Shown piece by piece: positions 1-5,571 of a stretch of 5,571 bases of DNA. The stretch comes from Mesorhizobium sp. (lineage in GTDB: Bacteria > Pseudomonadota > Alphaproteobacteria > Rhizobiales > Rhizobiaceae). The position numbers and the translations under genes were made by a program. The notes under the pieces were generated by a model, which had not been told where the DNA came from, ran no database searches, and saw nothing but the letters and a program-made list of their open reading frames with translations. Within the stretch, counting starts at the first letter, position 1; every line of letters starts with the position of its first letter. The stretch covers positions 1 through 5,571 of the forward strand of contig JAUYMV010000094.1 in assembly GCA_030698645.1 (NCBI GenBank), read 5' to 3'.

Positions 1-795
1 GACATGAAGACGGCCATCGCCGAGCGCTCCTTCGCGGTCTACTTCCAGCCGCAGGTCTCGATGCTGAAGGGCACCATCGCCGGCGTCGAGGCACTGGTGC
101 GCTGGCAGCACCCGGAGCGCGGCATGATTTCGCCGGGCGAGTTCATTCCGATCGCCGAAAAAACCGGGCTGATGGCGCAGATCGGCCGCATCGTCATCTC
201 GAAGGCGATCCATGAGGCCGCCGATTGGCATCGGGCCGGCATCGAGTTCGGCCGACTCGCCGTCAACGTGTCTGGCACCGAACTGCGGGAAGCCGATTTT
301 TCCGAGTTCCTGTTCCAGACGCTCGAAGCCGCCGGACTGCCGACCCGGAAACTGTCGCTGGAGATCGTCGAATCGGTCATCCTGGACGACGAAAAGACCG
401 GCATCGCCGGCAAGCTCCGGCAGATCCGCGCCGCCGGGGTGCATCTGGAACTCGACGATTTCGGCACCGGCTACGCCTCGCTCAGCCATGTCAATCCAAA
501 CGAGATCGACCGGCTGAAGATCGACCGGCGCTTCGTCCAGAAGATCAACACGAACGGCGACAACACCGCGATCGTGCGCGCCATCACCGAACTCGCGCGC
601 GGGCTCGGCATCTCGATCATCGCCGAGGGCGCCGAGACCGAGGAGGAACTGTCCTCGCTGATGAAGATCGGCTGCGATCAGGTGCAGGGCTTCTCGATCG
701 CCTTCCCGATGCCGGACCACCAGGCGCGCGACTGGCTGCGCCAGCACAGCCCCAAGAAGCCGCTGCTCCGGCTGCACAAGGGCAAGGTGGCGTAG
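1..795 (+). CDS. Cyclic-di-GMP phosphodiesterase, EAL domain (5' partial)
   Basis: Hydrolyses the second messenger cyclic-di-GMP to linear pGpG in EAL-domain proteins, lowering c-di-GMP and usually favouring motility over biofilm. Counting from the Met at position 4, the signature EAL is at residues 29-31. All the usual metal and catalytic positions are present: N88 in VNVS, E120 in LEIVES, D151-D152 in DDFGTGYASL, K172 in LKIDR, E208 in AEGAET and Q228 in QGF. This predicts an active enzyme rather than a degenerate c-di-GMP receptor. A short basic tail (SPKKPLLRLHKGKVA) follows the domain. The frame is open through the first codon (GAC) with no visible ribosome site, and the first residues resemble the linker that joins GGDEF to EAL domains. 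The Met at position 4 is therefore probably internal, and a GGDEF, PAS or membrane module likely lies upstream. Which sensory input controls it cannot be seen. The stop is TAG at 793-795. Confidence 0.93.
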   Translation, partial: DMKTAIAERSFAVYFQPQVSMLKGTIAGVEALVRWQHPERGMISPGEFIPIAEKTGLMAQIGRIVISKAIHEAADWHRAGIEFGRLAVNVSGTELREADFSEFLFQTLEAAGLPTRKLSLEIVESVILDDEKTGIAGKLRQIRAAGVHLELDDFGTGYASLSHVNPNEIDRLKIDRRFVQKINTNGDNTAIVRAITELARGLGISIIAEGAETEEELSSLMKIGCDQVQGFSIAFPMPDHQARDWLRQHSPKKPLLRLHKGKVA

Positions 796-810
796 GGATA
801 TCAGCGCTGC

Positions 811-836
811 TTCCCTCCCCGTTGCGGGGACGGGAG
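811..836. repeat. GC-rich intergenic palindrome (possible terminator or REP-like element)
   Basis: Sixteen bases after the EAL stop there is an inverted repeat. TCCCCG (816-821) pairs with CGGGGA (825-830) around a TTG loop. The stem continues with CCC (813-815) against GGG (832-834), leaving C831 bulged, then T812-A835 and a T811-G836 wobble. It is not followed by a T-run, so it is not a classical intrinsic terminator. It could still act as a 3'-end stabiliser or a weak terminator. Its C-rich arm, short loop and G-rich arm resemble the small dispersed palindromes common between genes in alphaproteobacteria. Copy number in the genome cannot be judged from one window. Confidence 0.45.
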
Positions 837-918
837 CGGGGATCTTGCGCGATCCTCCAGATCGCCTCCAATCGCCTCGGCAGTCCCGACGCGACCGGTA
901 TCGCCCGCGCCGTACGCA

Positions 919-948
919 TTTCCCCGCCCGGCCGAATCCGGCTAGTAT
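919..948 (+). promoter_or_regulatory. Weak candidate promoter for mutL
   Basis: TAGTAT at 943-948 matches four of six bases of the bacterial -10 consensus. It lies six bases before the mutL ATG. Eighteen bases upstream is TTTCCC (919-924), a poor -35 match. If the -10 is used, transcription would begin at or next to the A of the ATG at 955, giving a leaderless or nearly leaderless mRNA. This fits the absence of a Shine-Dalgarno sequence there. It is a pattern match only. Confidence 0.25.
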
Positions 949-954
949 GGCGCA

Positions 955-2784
955 ATGCCGATCCGCCAGCTCAATGAAACCATGGTGAACCAGATCGCCG
1001 CCGGCGAGGTCATCGAGCGGCCGGCGAGCGTGGTCAAGGAACTCGTCGAGAACGCGCTCGACGCGGGCGCCACGCGCATCGAGATCGCGACGGCCGGCGG
1101 CGGGCTGAACCTGATCCGGGTGACCGACGACGGCGCCGGCATTGCGGAGTCCGAACTGGCGTTGGCGGTCGCGAGGCACTGCACGTCCAAGCTGTCCGAC
1201 GACATCAACGACATCCGCTCGCTCGGCTTCCGGGGCGAGGCGCTGCCGTCGATCGGCTCGGTGTCGCGGCTGACGATCCGCTCGCGGACGGTCGATTCGG
1301 CCCATGGCGCCGAGATCGCCGTCGATGGCGGACGCGTGTCCGCGGCGCGGCCGGCCGCGGCCAATCGCGGCACGACGGTGGAAGTGCGCGATCTGTTCTT
1401 CGCGACGCCGGCGCGGCTGAAGTTCATGAAGGGCGAGCGCGCCGAGGCGAGCGCCATCGCCGACGTCGTCAAGCGCATCGCGGTCGCCTTCCCGCACGTC
1501 CGCTTCACGCTGTCGGGCACCGACCGCGGCACGCTCGACCTGCCGGCGACCGAGGCGGGGGCTGACGGCGGCATGCGCCGCATCGCGCAGATTCTCGGCC
1601 GCGACTTCGCCGACAATTCGCTGGCGATCGACGCGTTGCGCGACGAGGTCGCCCTCACCGGCCATGTCTCCATTCCGGCCTACACGCGCGGCAACGCGAT
1701 GCAGCAATATGCCTATGTCAACGGACGGCCGGTGCGCGACAAGCTGATCGCCGGCGCCATCCGCGGCGCGTTCGCCGACGTGCTGCCGCGCGACCGCCAC
1801 GCGGCCACCGCGCTGTTCCTGACGCTCGACCCGGCGCTGGTCGACGTCAACGTGCATCCCGCGAAATCGGACGTCCGCTTCCGCGATCCGGGACTGGTGC
1901 GCGGGTTGATCGTCGGCGCCGTGCGCGAAGCGCTCGCCCGCTCGGGCATCCGCGCCGCGACGACGGGCGCCGCCGGCATGATGGCGGCCTTCCGCCCCGG
2001 CGGAGCCGCCAACGGCCAGGCCTGGCGAGAGGATTCGAGCTATCCGGCGCGGCGTTCCGATGCGGGCGGTTTCGCAGGTTTCGACGCGGATGCGTCGCCG
2101 TTCCGGCCGTTCGGCTTCGGCGAATTGGCGCAGGCGGCGTTTGCCGGCGCGCCTGGCGCCGACGCCCGCGCCGGCACGGGCGAGGCGCCGACCGAACTGA
2201 TCGACCTCGATCTCGGCGCGGCGCGCGCTCAGGTGCACGAGAACTACATCGTTGCGCAGACGCGCGATTCACTGATCATCGTCGACCAGCACGCGGCGCA
2301 TGAACGGCTCGTCTACGAGGCGCTGAAAAACGCGCTTGAGGCGCGGCCGATGCCGTCTCAACTGCTGCTGCTGCCCGAGATCGTCGATCTGAGCGAAGAG
2401 GATGCCGGGCGCATCGCGGCGCATGCCGACACGCTCAAGCGCTTCGGCCTCGGCGTCGAACGCTTCGGGCCGGGCGCGGTCGCCGTGCGCGAGACGCCGG
2501 CGATGCTGGGCGAGACCGACACGCCGCAACTGATCCGCGATCTCGCCGACGAGATCGGTGAGCACGACACGACGGAGATGCTGAGGGAGCGCCTGCACGC
2601 GATCGCCGCGACGATGGCCTGCCACGGCTCCGTCCGCTCGGGGCGGCGACTGCGGCCGGAGGAGATGAACGCGCTCCTGCGCCAGATGGAGGCGACGCCC
2701 GGTTCCGGCACCTGCAACCATGGGCGACCGACCTATATCGAGCTGAAGCTGGCGGATATCGAACGGCTGTTCGGCCGGCGCTAG
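955..2784 (+). CDS. mutL: DNA mismatch repair protein MutL (endonuclease-type)
   Basis: MutL dimers are recruited by mismatch-bound MutS and license strand incision and removal. The 609-residue length is usual for alphaproteobacteria. The N-terminal GHKL ATPase is intact: E29 and N33 in [13 protein letters not shown]58 in DDGAGI, GFRGEAL at 91-97 and the TPARLKF block at about 151-157. A transducer domain runs to about residue 330. It is followed by an Ala/Gly/Pro-rich, probably disordered linker (about 335-410) and the C-terminal dimerisation domain. That domain carries [12 protein letters not shown] at 444-455, which fits the DQHA(X)2E(X)4E metal-dependent nuclease signature, plus ACHG (555-558) and CNHGRPT (587-593). 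This is the form found in bacteria without MutH. QLLLLP at 469-474 fits the sliding-clamp-binding motif position. The start at 955 gives the canonical MPIRQL opening, but no Shine-Dalgarno precedes it. The gene faces yqaA convergently, with 28 bp between stops. Confidence 0.98.
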   Translation: MPIRQLNETMVNQIAAGEVIERPASVVKELVENALDAGATRIEIATAGGGLNLIRVTDDGAGIAESELALAVARHCTSKLSDDINDIRSLGFRGEALPSIGSVSRLTIRSRTVDSAHGAEIAVDGGRVSAARPAAANRGTTVEVRDLFFATPARLKFMKGERAEASAIADVVKRIAVAFPHVRFTLSGTDRGTLDLPATEAGADGGMRRIAQILGRDFADNSLAIDALRDEVALTGHVSIPAYTRGNAMQQYAYVNGRPVRDKLIAGAIRGAFADVLPRDRHAATALFLTLDPALVDVNVHPAKSDVRFRDPGLVRGLIVGAVREALARSGIRAATTGAAGMMAAFRPGGAANGQAWREDSSYPARRSDAGGFAGFDADASPFRPFGFGELAQAAFAGAPGADARAGTGEAPTELIDLDLGAARAQVHENYIVAQTRDSLIIVDQHAAHERLVYEALKNALEARPMPSQLLLLPEIVDLSEEDAGRIAAHADTLKRFGLGVERFGPGAVAVRETPAMLGETDTPQLIRDLADEIGEHDTTEMLRERLHAIAATMACHGSVRSGRRLRPEEMNALLRQMEATPGSGTCNHGRPTYIELKLADIERLFGRR

Positions 2785-2799
2785 ACGCGCGCCGCGTCT
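2783..2799. terminator. Perfect hairpin at the mutL 3' end between convergent genes
   Basis: AGACGCG (2783-2789) and CGCGTCT (2793-2799) are exact reverse complements separated by a three-base loop CGC. The left arm begins inside the mutL TAG stop codon. The element fills much of the 28-bp gap between the mutL stop and the yqaA stop, which is where a bidirectional terminator would be expected. Neither side has a T-run, so intrinsic termination would be weak, and Rho dependence or RNA 3'-end protection are alternatives. Confidence 0.4.
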
Positions 2800-2812
2800 G
2801 CTTCCGGCACCG

Positions 2813-3245
2813 TTATGTCCAATGCTGCACGGCCGCGGCGAGCGCCACATAGCGCCCGGTCTTGGCAATCGCGACGATCGCAAGGAAGCTCCAGAGCGGC
2901 TCCCGTAGCACGCCGGCGACGACGGTGAGCGGGTCGCCGACGAATGGCGCCCAGCTGAGCAGCAGGCTCCATCTGCCGTAGCGCGCATACCAGCGCGTGG
3001 CGCGGTCGAGGCTGGCGGAATGGGAACCAGCGCCGGTCGCGAAAATGCACGATGCCGCGCCCGAGCGCCCAGTTGACCGACGAGCCGAGTATGTTGCCGG
3101 CACTTGCGACCAAGACGAGCGTGGCGACCGGATAGGCGCCTGTCAGGATCAGCCCGGCGAGTGCTGCTTCCGACTGCGCGGGCAGGATGGTGGCTGCGAG
3201 GAACGCGATGCCGAACAGGCCGCCGAGAACCGCGAGGTCATCCAT
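2813..3245 (-). pseudogene. yqaA: YqaA-family small membrane protein, split by a frameshift
   Basis: This encodes a YqaA-like integral membrane protein, distantly related to the DedA/SNARE-associated family, with no established biochemical role. The start at 3245 (MDDLAVLGGLFGIAF) has GGAG eight bases upstream. The first frame gives a hydrophobic helix with the conserved ILPAQSEAAL, then a second helix, NILGSSVNWALGRGI and RDRRWFP, ending near 3021. The family pattern then resumes one frame over from about 3019: SLDRATRWYARYGRWSLLLSW, FVGDPLTVVAGVLREPLW, AIAKTGRY and AAAVQHWT, stopping at TAA (2813-2815). The span is 433 bp, one base more than 144 codons, so removing one base restores a 143-residue protein, close to the 142 residues of E. 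coli YqaA. Read without correction, the first frame runs out of family and stops at TAG (2781-2783), overlapping the mutL end and giving 154 residues. Both halves look well conserved, so a recent mutation or a sequencing error is more likely than an old relic. Confidence 0.8.
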
Positions 3246-3333
3246 GCGCGCATCTCCGCAAGCGCGCGTCCGACTGTCGCCTTGACCTCGCCTGCAAAGT
3301 ATGGCGGATGAAATCCATGAAATGCGAGCCGAA
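3246..3333. promoter_or_regulatory. Short divergent intergenic region between yqaA and DUF2093
   Basis: These 88 bases should carry the promoters for the leftward yqaA gene and the rightward DUF2093 gene. TTGACC at 3282-3287 is a five-of-six match to a -35 box on the plus strand. No convincing -10 lies 16-18 bases further on: TATGGC at 3300-3305 is only 12 bases away and GATGAA at 3307-3312 is 19 away. The right end is unusually A+T-rich for this window and carries ATGAAAT twice (3308-3314 and 3317-3323). No operator or hairpin stands out. Confidence 0.3.
3254..3257 (-). promoter_or_regulatory. Ribosome binding site deciding the yqaA start
   Basis: On the minus strand, GGAG lies eight bases upstream of the ATG at 3245. 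The open frame continues upstream to a Met at 3362, but that extension would cover the DUF2093 coding region, is not membrane-like and lacks such a site. This supports 3245 as the true start. Confidence 0.6.
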
Positions 3334-3564
3334 ATGAACCGTTTCGAAGGCCCCGGCGCCAAGGAAGCCCGGATCCGCTATCTCGACGGCGACTTCCAAG
3401 TCGCCAGTCCGGGCGCCTATGTGCGCTGCGCGGTGACGCACGAGTCGATCCCGCTCGACGAATTGCGCTACTGGAGCGTGGCGCGGCAGGAAGCCTATGT
3501 CAGCGCCGCCGTGTCGCTGAGACGCGAGATCGAGATGAACCCGTCCCTGCGCAAACGAGGCTGA
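3334..3564 (+). CDS. DUF2093 domain-containing protein
   Basis: This is a small soluble protein of unknown function that I recognise as the alphaproteobacterial DUF2093 family, from NRFEGPG, EARIRYLDGDFQV, SPGAYVRCAVT, IPLDELRYWSV and RQEAYV. It has no signal peptide or membrane segment. The C-terminus is charged and probably helical, ending LRKRG. The start at 3334 (MNRFEG, 76 residues) is preferred. The domain begins there, a weak GAG lies five bases upstream, and the preceding stretch is A+T-rich like a leader. An in-frame ATG at 3301 would give 87 residues and another lies at 3322; neither has a clear Shine-Dalgarno. The stop TGA (3562-3564) is 11 bp from the convergent lpxK stop. The family call is confident, but the role is not known. 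Proximity to lpxK-waaA suggests, without proving, an envelope connection. Confidence 0.85.
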   Translation: MNRFEGPGAKEARIRYLDGDFQVASPGAYVRCAVTHESIPLDELRYWSVARQEAYVSAAVSLRREIEMNPSLRKRG

Positions 3565-3575
3565 CGCGCCGACGC

Positions 3576-4610
3576 TCAACGCGACCGCTCTGACCGCATC
3601 CTGAACGCTTCCAGCGTCGCCTCGACGATCACTTCGGGCACGTTTTCCGGCGAAAACACCGTCTCGATCTCGACGACATGAAGCGCGGCGAGAACGGCTT
3701 CGGCGACCGGAGAGCCGTGGTGGATTCGCACCGCGTCCTTTGCCGTCGTCACGAGATGCAGTCCGGCGGCCTTGGCCTGCGCCAGCAGGTCGGCGAGATC
3801 TTCGTCGGAGTAGTGGTGATGATCGGGGAACGGCCGCGACACGGTCACCAGGCCGCCGGCGGACGCCACTGTGGCGAAGAATTTCTCCGGATCGCCGATC
3901 CCGGCGAAGGCGAGCAACCGCTTGCCCTCGACGCCGCTGCCTTGCATCGGCCGCACCACCGCCTCGAAGACCTGCCGGCCGGCGCGCGATGCCATGCGCA
4001 CCACACGGTCGGCGCCGTTGCCCTCGCCCATCTTCAACACGGCATCGGCGCGGCGCAATTGCGCGATCAGCGGCGCGCGCATCGGTCCGCCGGGAATGAT
4101 GTGGCCATTGCCGATGCCGCGGCGCGCATCAACGACGAGCAGCGCATAGTCATGATGGATGCGGGCGCTCTGGAACCCGTCGTCCATGACGAGGAAATCG
4201 CAGCCCTCGCCGACCAGCACACGGGCGGCGGCGGCGCGATCGGGCGACACGGCGGTGAGCGCGTGGCGGGCGAGCAGCAACGGTTCGTCGCCCGTGCTCC
4301 TGGCGCTGTCATGGGCTGGGTCGACCAGATGCGGGCGCGACGACAGGCGGCCGCCATGACCGCGCGAGAGGAATCCGGGCGTCAGGCCCATCGCGCGTGC
4401 CTGATTTGCCATTGCGATGGCGACCGGGGTCTTGCCGGCGCCACCGACCGTGAGATTGCCGACGCACAGCACCGGCACACCGGTCTTCTCGCGCCGGGCG
4501 TTTTCGAGGCGGTGCGTCGCGACGAACCCATAGGCGGCCGACAGCGGATAGAGCAGCCCTGCCCTCCAGTCCGATCTACCCCACCAGAACGGCGGCGCCT
4601 CGCTCGCCAT
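3576..4610 (-). CDS. lpxK: Tetraacyldisaccharide 4'-kinase LpxK
   Basis: Transfers the gamma-phosphate of ATP to the 4'-hydroxyl of tetraacyldisaccharide 1-phosphate, producing lipid IVA on the cytoplasmic face of the inner membrane, the step before Kdo addition. The 344-residue length is typical. The N-terminus carries the aromatic/basic membrane-associating segment (WWGRSDWRAGLLYPLSAAYG). VGNLTVGGAGKTP (about 50-62) holds the P-loop Walker A. Then come GFLSRGHGG (79-87), GDEP (107-110), the DDGFQ acidic block (143-147), IIPGGPMRAP (171-180), FAGIGDPEKFF (235-245), FPDHHHY (261-267), which contains the conserved catalytic-region histidine, and TTAKDAVR (288-295). The ATG at 4610 shares its A with the waaA stop codon (TGATG), and GGAAG lies eight bases upstream inside waaA. 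The two genes therefore almost certainly share a transcript and may be translationally coupled. The gene is expected to be essential where lipid A is. Confidence 0.97.
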   Translation of the reverse strand: MASEAPPFWWGRSDWRAGLLYPLSAAYGFVATHRLENARREKTGVPVLCVGNLTVGGAGKTPVAIAMANQARAMGLTPGFLSRGHGGRLSSRPHLVDPAHDSARSTGDEPLLLARHALTAVSPDRAAAARVLVGEGCDFLVMDDGFQSARIHHDYALLVVDARRGIGNGHIIPGGPMRAPLIAQLRRADAVLKMGEGNGADRVVRMASRAGRQVFEAVVRPMQGSGVEGKRLLAFAGIGDPEKFFATVASAGGLVTVSRPFPDHHHYSDEDLADLLAQAKAAGLHLVTTAKDAVRIHHGSPVAEAVLAALHVVEIETVFSPENVPEVIVEATLEAFRMRSERSR

Positions 4611-4612
4611 CA
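4608..4612 (-). promoter_or_regulatory. waaA stop / lpxK start overlap (TGATG)
   Basis: On the minus strand the waaA stop TGA (4612-4610) and the lpxK start ATG (4610-4608) share one base. A Shine-Dalgarno-like GGAAG lies eight bases upstream of the ATG. Ribosomes finishing waaA can reinitiate directly on lpxK, which would keep the two lipid A enzymes at linked levels. Confidence 0.7.
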
Positions 4613-5571
4613 GCCGCGCTTCCGGGCGCTGCCCTGGTCGAGCCGGGCCTTGACGATGAGCGGCTGGACATAGGGCTCCAGCGCCTTCAGCGTGCAGTTC
4701 AGCGCGCCGCGCATGGTCTCGACCGTGCCACGACCGGCCTCGATCATCTGACGGCGCTTGGCAGGGTTGGTGAGCAGGAAATTCACGGCGCCGGCCAGCA
4801 TGTCGCCGTCGCGCACGAAGCGCGCGCCGCCGCTGTCGATGAGCTTCTTGTAGGATTCGCGGAAGTTCTGCACGTTTCGGCCAGACAGCACAGCTGTGTC
4901 GAGCAAGGCCGGTTCGAGCGGGTTCTGGCCGCCCTCGCCGGTCAGCGAGCGGCCGACGAAGGCGATCTCCGTCAGGCGCAGGTAGAGCCCCATCTCGCCG
5001 ATCGTGTCGCCGAGCAGGATGTCGGTTTCGGGCGTCACCGGATCGCGCCGCGAACGCCGGGCCACCTTCAGCCCGGCAGCCAGCATTTCGCGCTCGAGCG
5101 CGTCGGCGCGCGCGGGGTGGCGCGGCACGATGATGGTCAGGATGCCGCGATGGCGCTGGCGCAGCAGCGCGTGGACCTTGGTCGCGGCCTTCTCCTCGCC
5201 GTCATGGGTCGAAATCGCCGCCCATGTCATCCGCCCACCTATTTCGCCGCGCAGCGCTGCGAGCGTTTCGTCGTTGACGGGCAACGGCTCGGTGTCGCCC
5301 TTGAGATTGCCCGATACGGTCACCGGCCGGGCGCCAAGCGCCAGGAAGCGTTCGCCATCGACTTCGGACTGCGCGACGACATGCGACAGGTTCTCGAAGA
5401 GAGCCTCGGCGATGAAGGCACGCTTCTTCCAGGACGCAAATGAGCGGTCGGACAGCCGGCCGTTGACGAGGACCTGGGGAATGCGGCGGGCACCGAGTTC
5501 CAGGATCGTCATCGGCCAGATCTCCGACTCGGCGATGATCGCCAGGTCCGGCGTCCAGTGCGCGAGAAACC
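4610..5571 (-). CDS. waaA: 3-deoxy-D-manno-octulosonic acid transferase WaaA (KdtA), 5' partial
   Basis: Membrane-associated GT30 glycosyltransferase that adds Kdo from CMP-Kdo to lipid IVA at the cytoplasmic face of the inner membrane. About 319 C-terminal residues are visible. Family proteins are about 425-440, so roughly 110 N-terminal residues, including the membrane anchor and the acceptor-site start, lie beyond 5571. The fragment opens with HWTPDLAIIAESEIWP, typical of the end of the N-terminal GT-B domain. Numbering from the Met at 5512, it continues with GNLKGD (68-73), AISTHDGEEKA (99-109), IIVPRHPAR (128-136), LLGDTIGEMGLYLRLTEIAFVG (about 166-187, the donor-side block), GGQNPLEP (194-201) and GRNVQNF (211-217). 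That Met at 5512 is internal, because the family sequence continues in frame upstream of it. It lies directly upstream of lpxK. Whether it is mono- or bifunctional (one or two Kdo) cannot be told from the sequence. Confidence 0.96.
   Translation of the reverse strand, partial: FLAHWTPDLAIIAESEIWPMTILELGARRIPQVLVNGRLSDRSFASWKKRAFIAEALFENLSHVVAQSEVDGERFLALGARPVTVSGNLKGDTEPLPVNDETLAALRGEIGGRMTWAAISTHDGEEKAATKVHALLRQRHRGILTIIVPRHPARADALEREMLAAGLKVARRSRRDPVTPETDILLGDTIGEMGLYLRLTEIAFVGRSLTGEGGQNPLEPALLDTAVLSGRNVQNFRESYKKLIDSGGARFVRDGDMLAGAVNFLLTNPAKRRQMIEAGRGTVETMRGALNCTLKALEPYVQPLIVKARLDQGSARKRG

Noticed and set aside
225..977. Open frame of 250 codons on the plus strand overlapping the EAL gene and the start of mutL
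   Set aside because: The product is Arg-rich low-complexity sequence in a shifted frame of the EAL gene. It runs through the intergenic palindrome and into mutL, with no family resemblance.
942..1673. Open frame of 243 codons on the minus strand within mutL
   Set aside because: The product is Ser/Ala/Arg-rich and mirrors mutL codons. No motif or ribosome binding site supports it.
2269..2988. Open frame of 239 codons on the minus strand across the mutL end and yqaA
   Set aside because: It is out of frame with the yqaA family pattern, spans the convergent junction and gives Arg-rich sequence without motifs.
3014..3030. Programmed ribosomal frameshift site in yqaA
   Set aside because: There is no X XXY YYZ-type heptamer, long homopolymer or obvious stimulatory hairpin at the break, so a mutation or sequencing error is the simpler explanation.
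3282..3305. TTGACC plus TATGGC as a promoter for DUF2093
   Set aside because: The spacer is only 12 bases, too short for a sigma-70 promoter. No good -10 exists at 16-18 bases, so it is kept only as a weak note in the intergenic entry.
3246..3362. N-terminal extension of yqaA up to the Met at 3362
   Set aside because: It would overlap DUF2093 coding sequence, is not hydrophobic like the rest, and a GGAG eight bases before 3245 marks a better start.
3238..3579. Open frame of 113 codons on the minus strand opposite DUF2093
   Set aside because: It covers the whole DUF2093 gene in antisense, with no motif or ribosome site. DUF2093 has clear family conservation on the other strand.
3678..4673. 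Long open frame (331 codons) on the plus strand opposite lpxK
   Set aside because: It is antisense to a complete, motif-verified lpxK. Its product is rich in His, Arg, Gly and Ala with no recognisable family pattern, as expected for a shadow frame in GC-rich DNA.

Overview
The window is GC-rich (roughly two-thirds G+C by eye) and densely coded. It looks like chromosomal core DNA from an alphaproteobacterium, most likely of the order Hyphomicrobiales (Rhizobiales). The pointers are the rhizobial-type MutL C-terminus, the DUF2093 protein, and the adjacency of waaA, lpxK, DUF2093 and mutL, an order I recall from that group. This placement comes from protein character and gene order, not from a database search.

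Layout, left to right. Positions 1-795 (+) hold the 3' part of a cyclic-di-GMP phosphodiesterase EAL domain whose upstream part lies outside the window. A 159-bp gap follows, with a GC-rich imperfect palindrome (811-836) and a promoter-like -10 hexamer immediately before mutL. Positions 955-2784 (+) encode full-length MutL with both the GHKL ATPase and the MutH-independent endonuclease motifs. A short perfect hairpin overlaps the mutL stop codon. Positions 2813-3245 (-) encode a small YqaA-type (DedA/SNARE-associated-like) membrane protein that is split by a one-base frame displacement near 3020. A short divergent intergenic stretch then leads to a DUF2093 gene (3334-3564, +). It converges, 11 bp apart, on lpxK (3576-4610, -). 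lpxK is itself coupled by a TGATG overlap to waaA (4610 to beyond 5571, -), whose 5' end is cut by the window edge.

Function. waaA and lpxK form a two-step lipid A module: LpxK phosphorylates the 4' position of the tetraacyldisaccharide and WaaA then adds Kdo from CMP-Kdo. The overlap implies one transcript running right to left. DUF2093 has no assigned role, but its apparent association with these genes makes an envelope link worth testing. mutL (mismatch repair) and the EAL enzyme (c-di-GMP turnover) are on the opposite strand and functionally separate.

I see no mobile element, CRISPR array, tRNA, rRNA or phage gene, and nothing amounting to a new multi-gene system. The most informative oddities are the yqaA frame break, the apparently leaderless mutL start and the uncharacterised DUF2093 gene.
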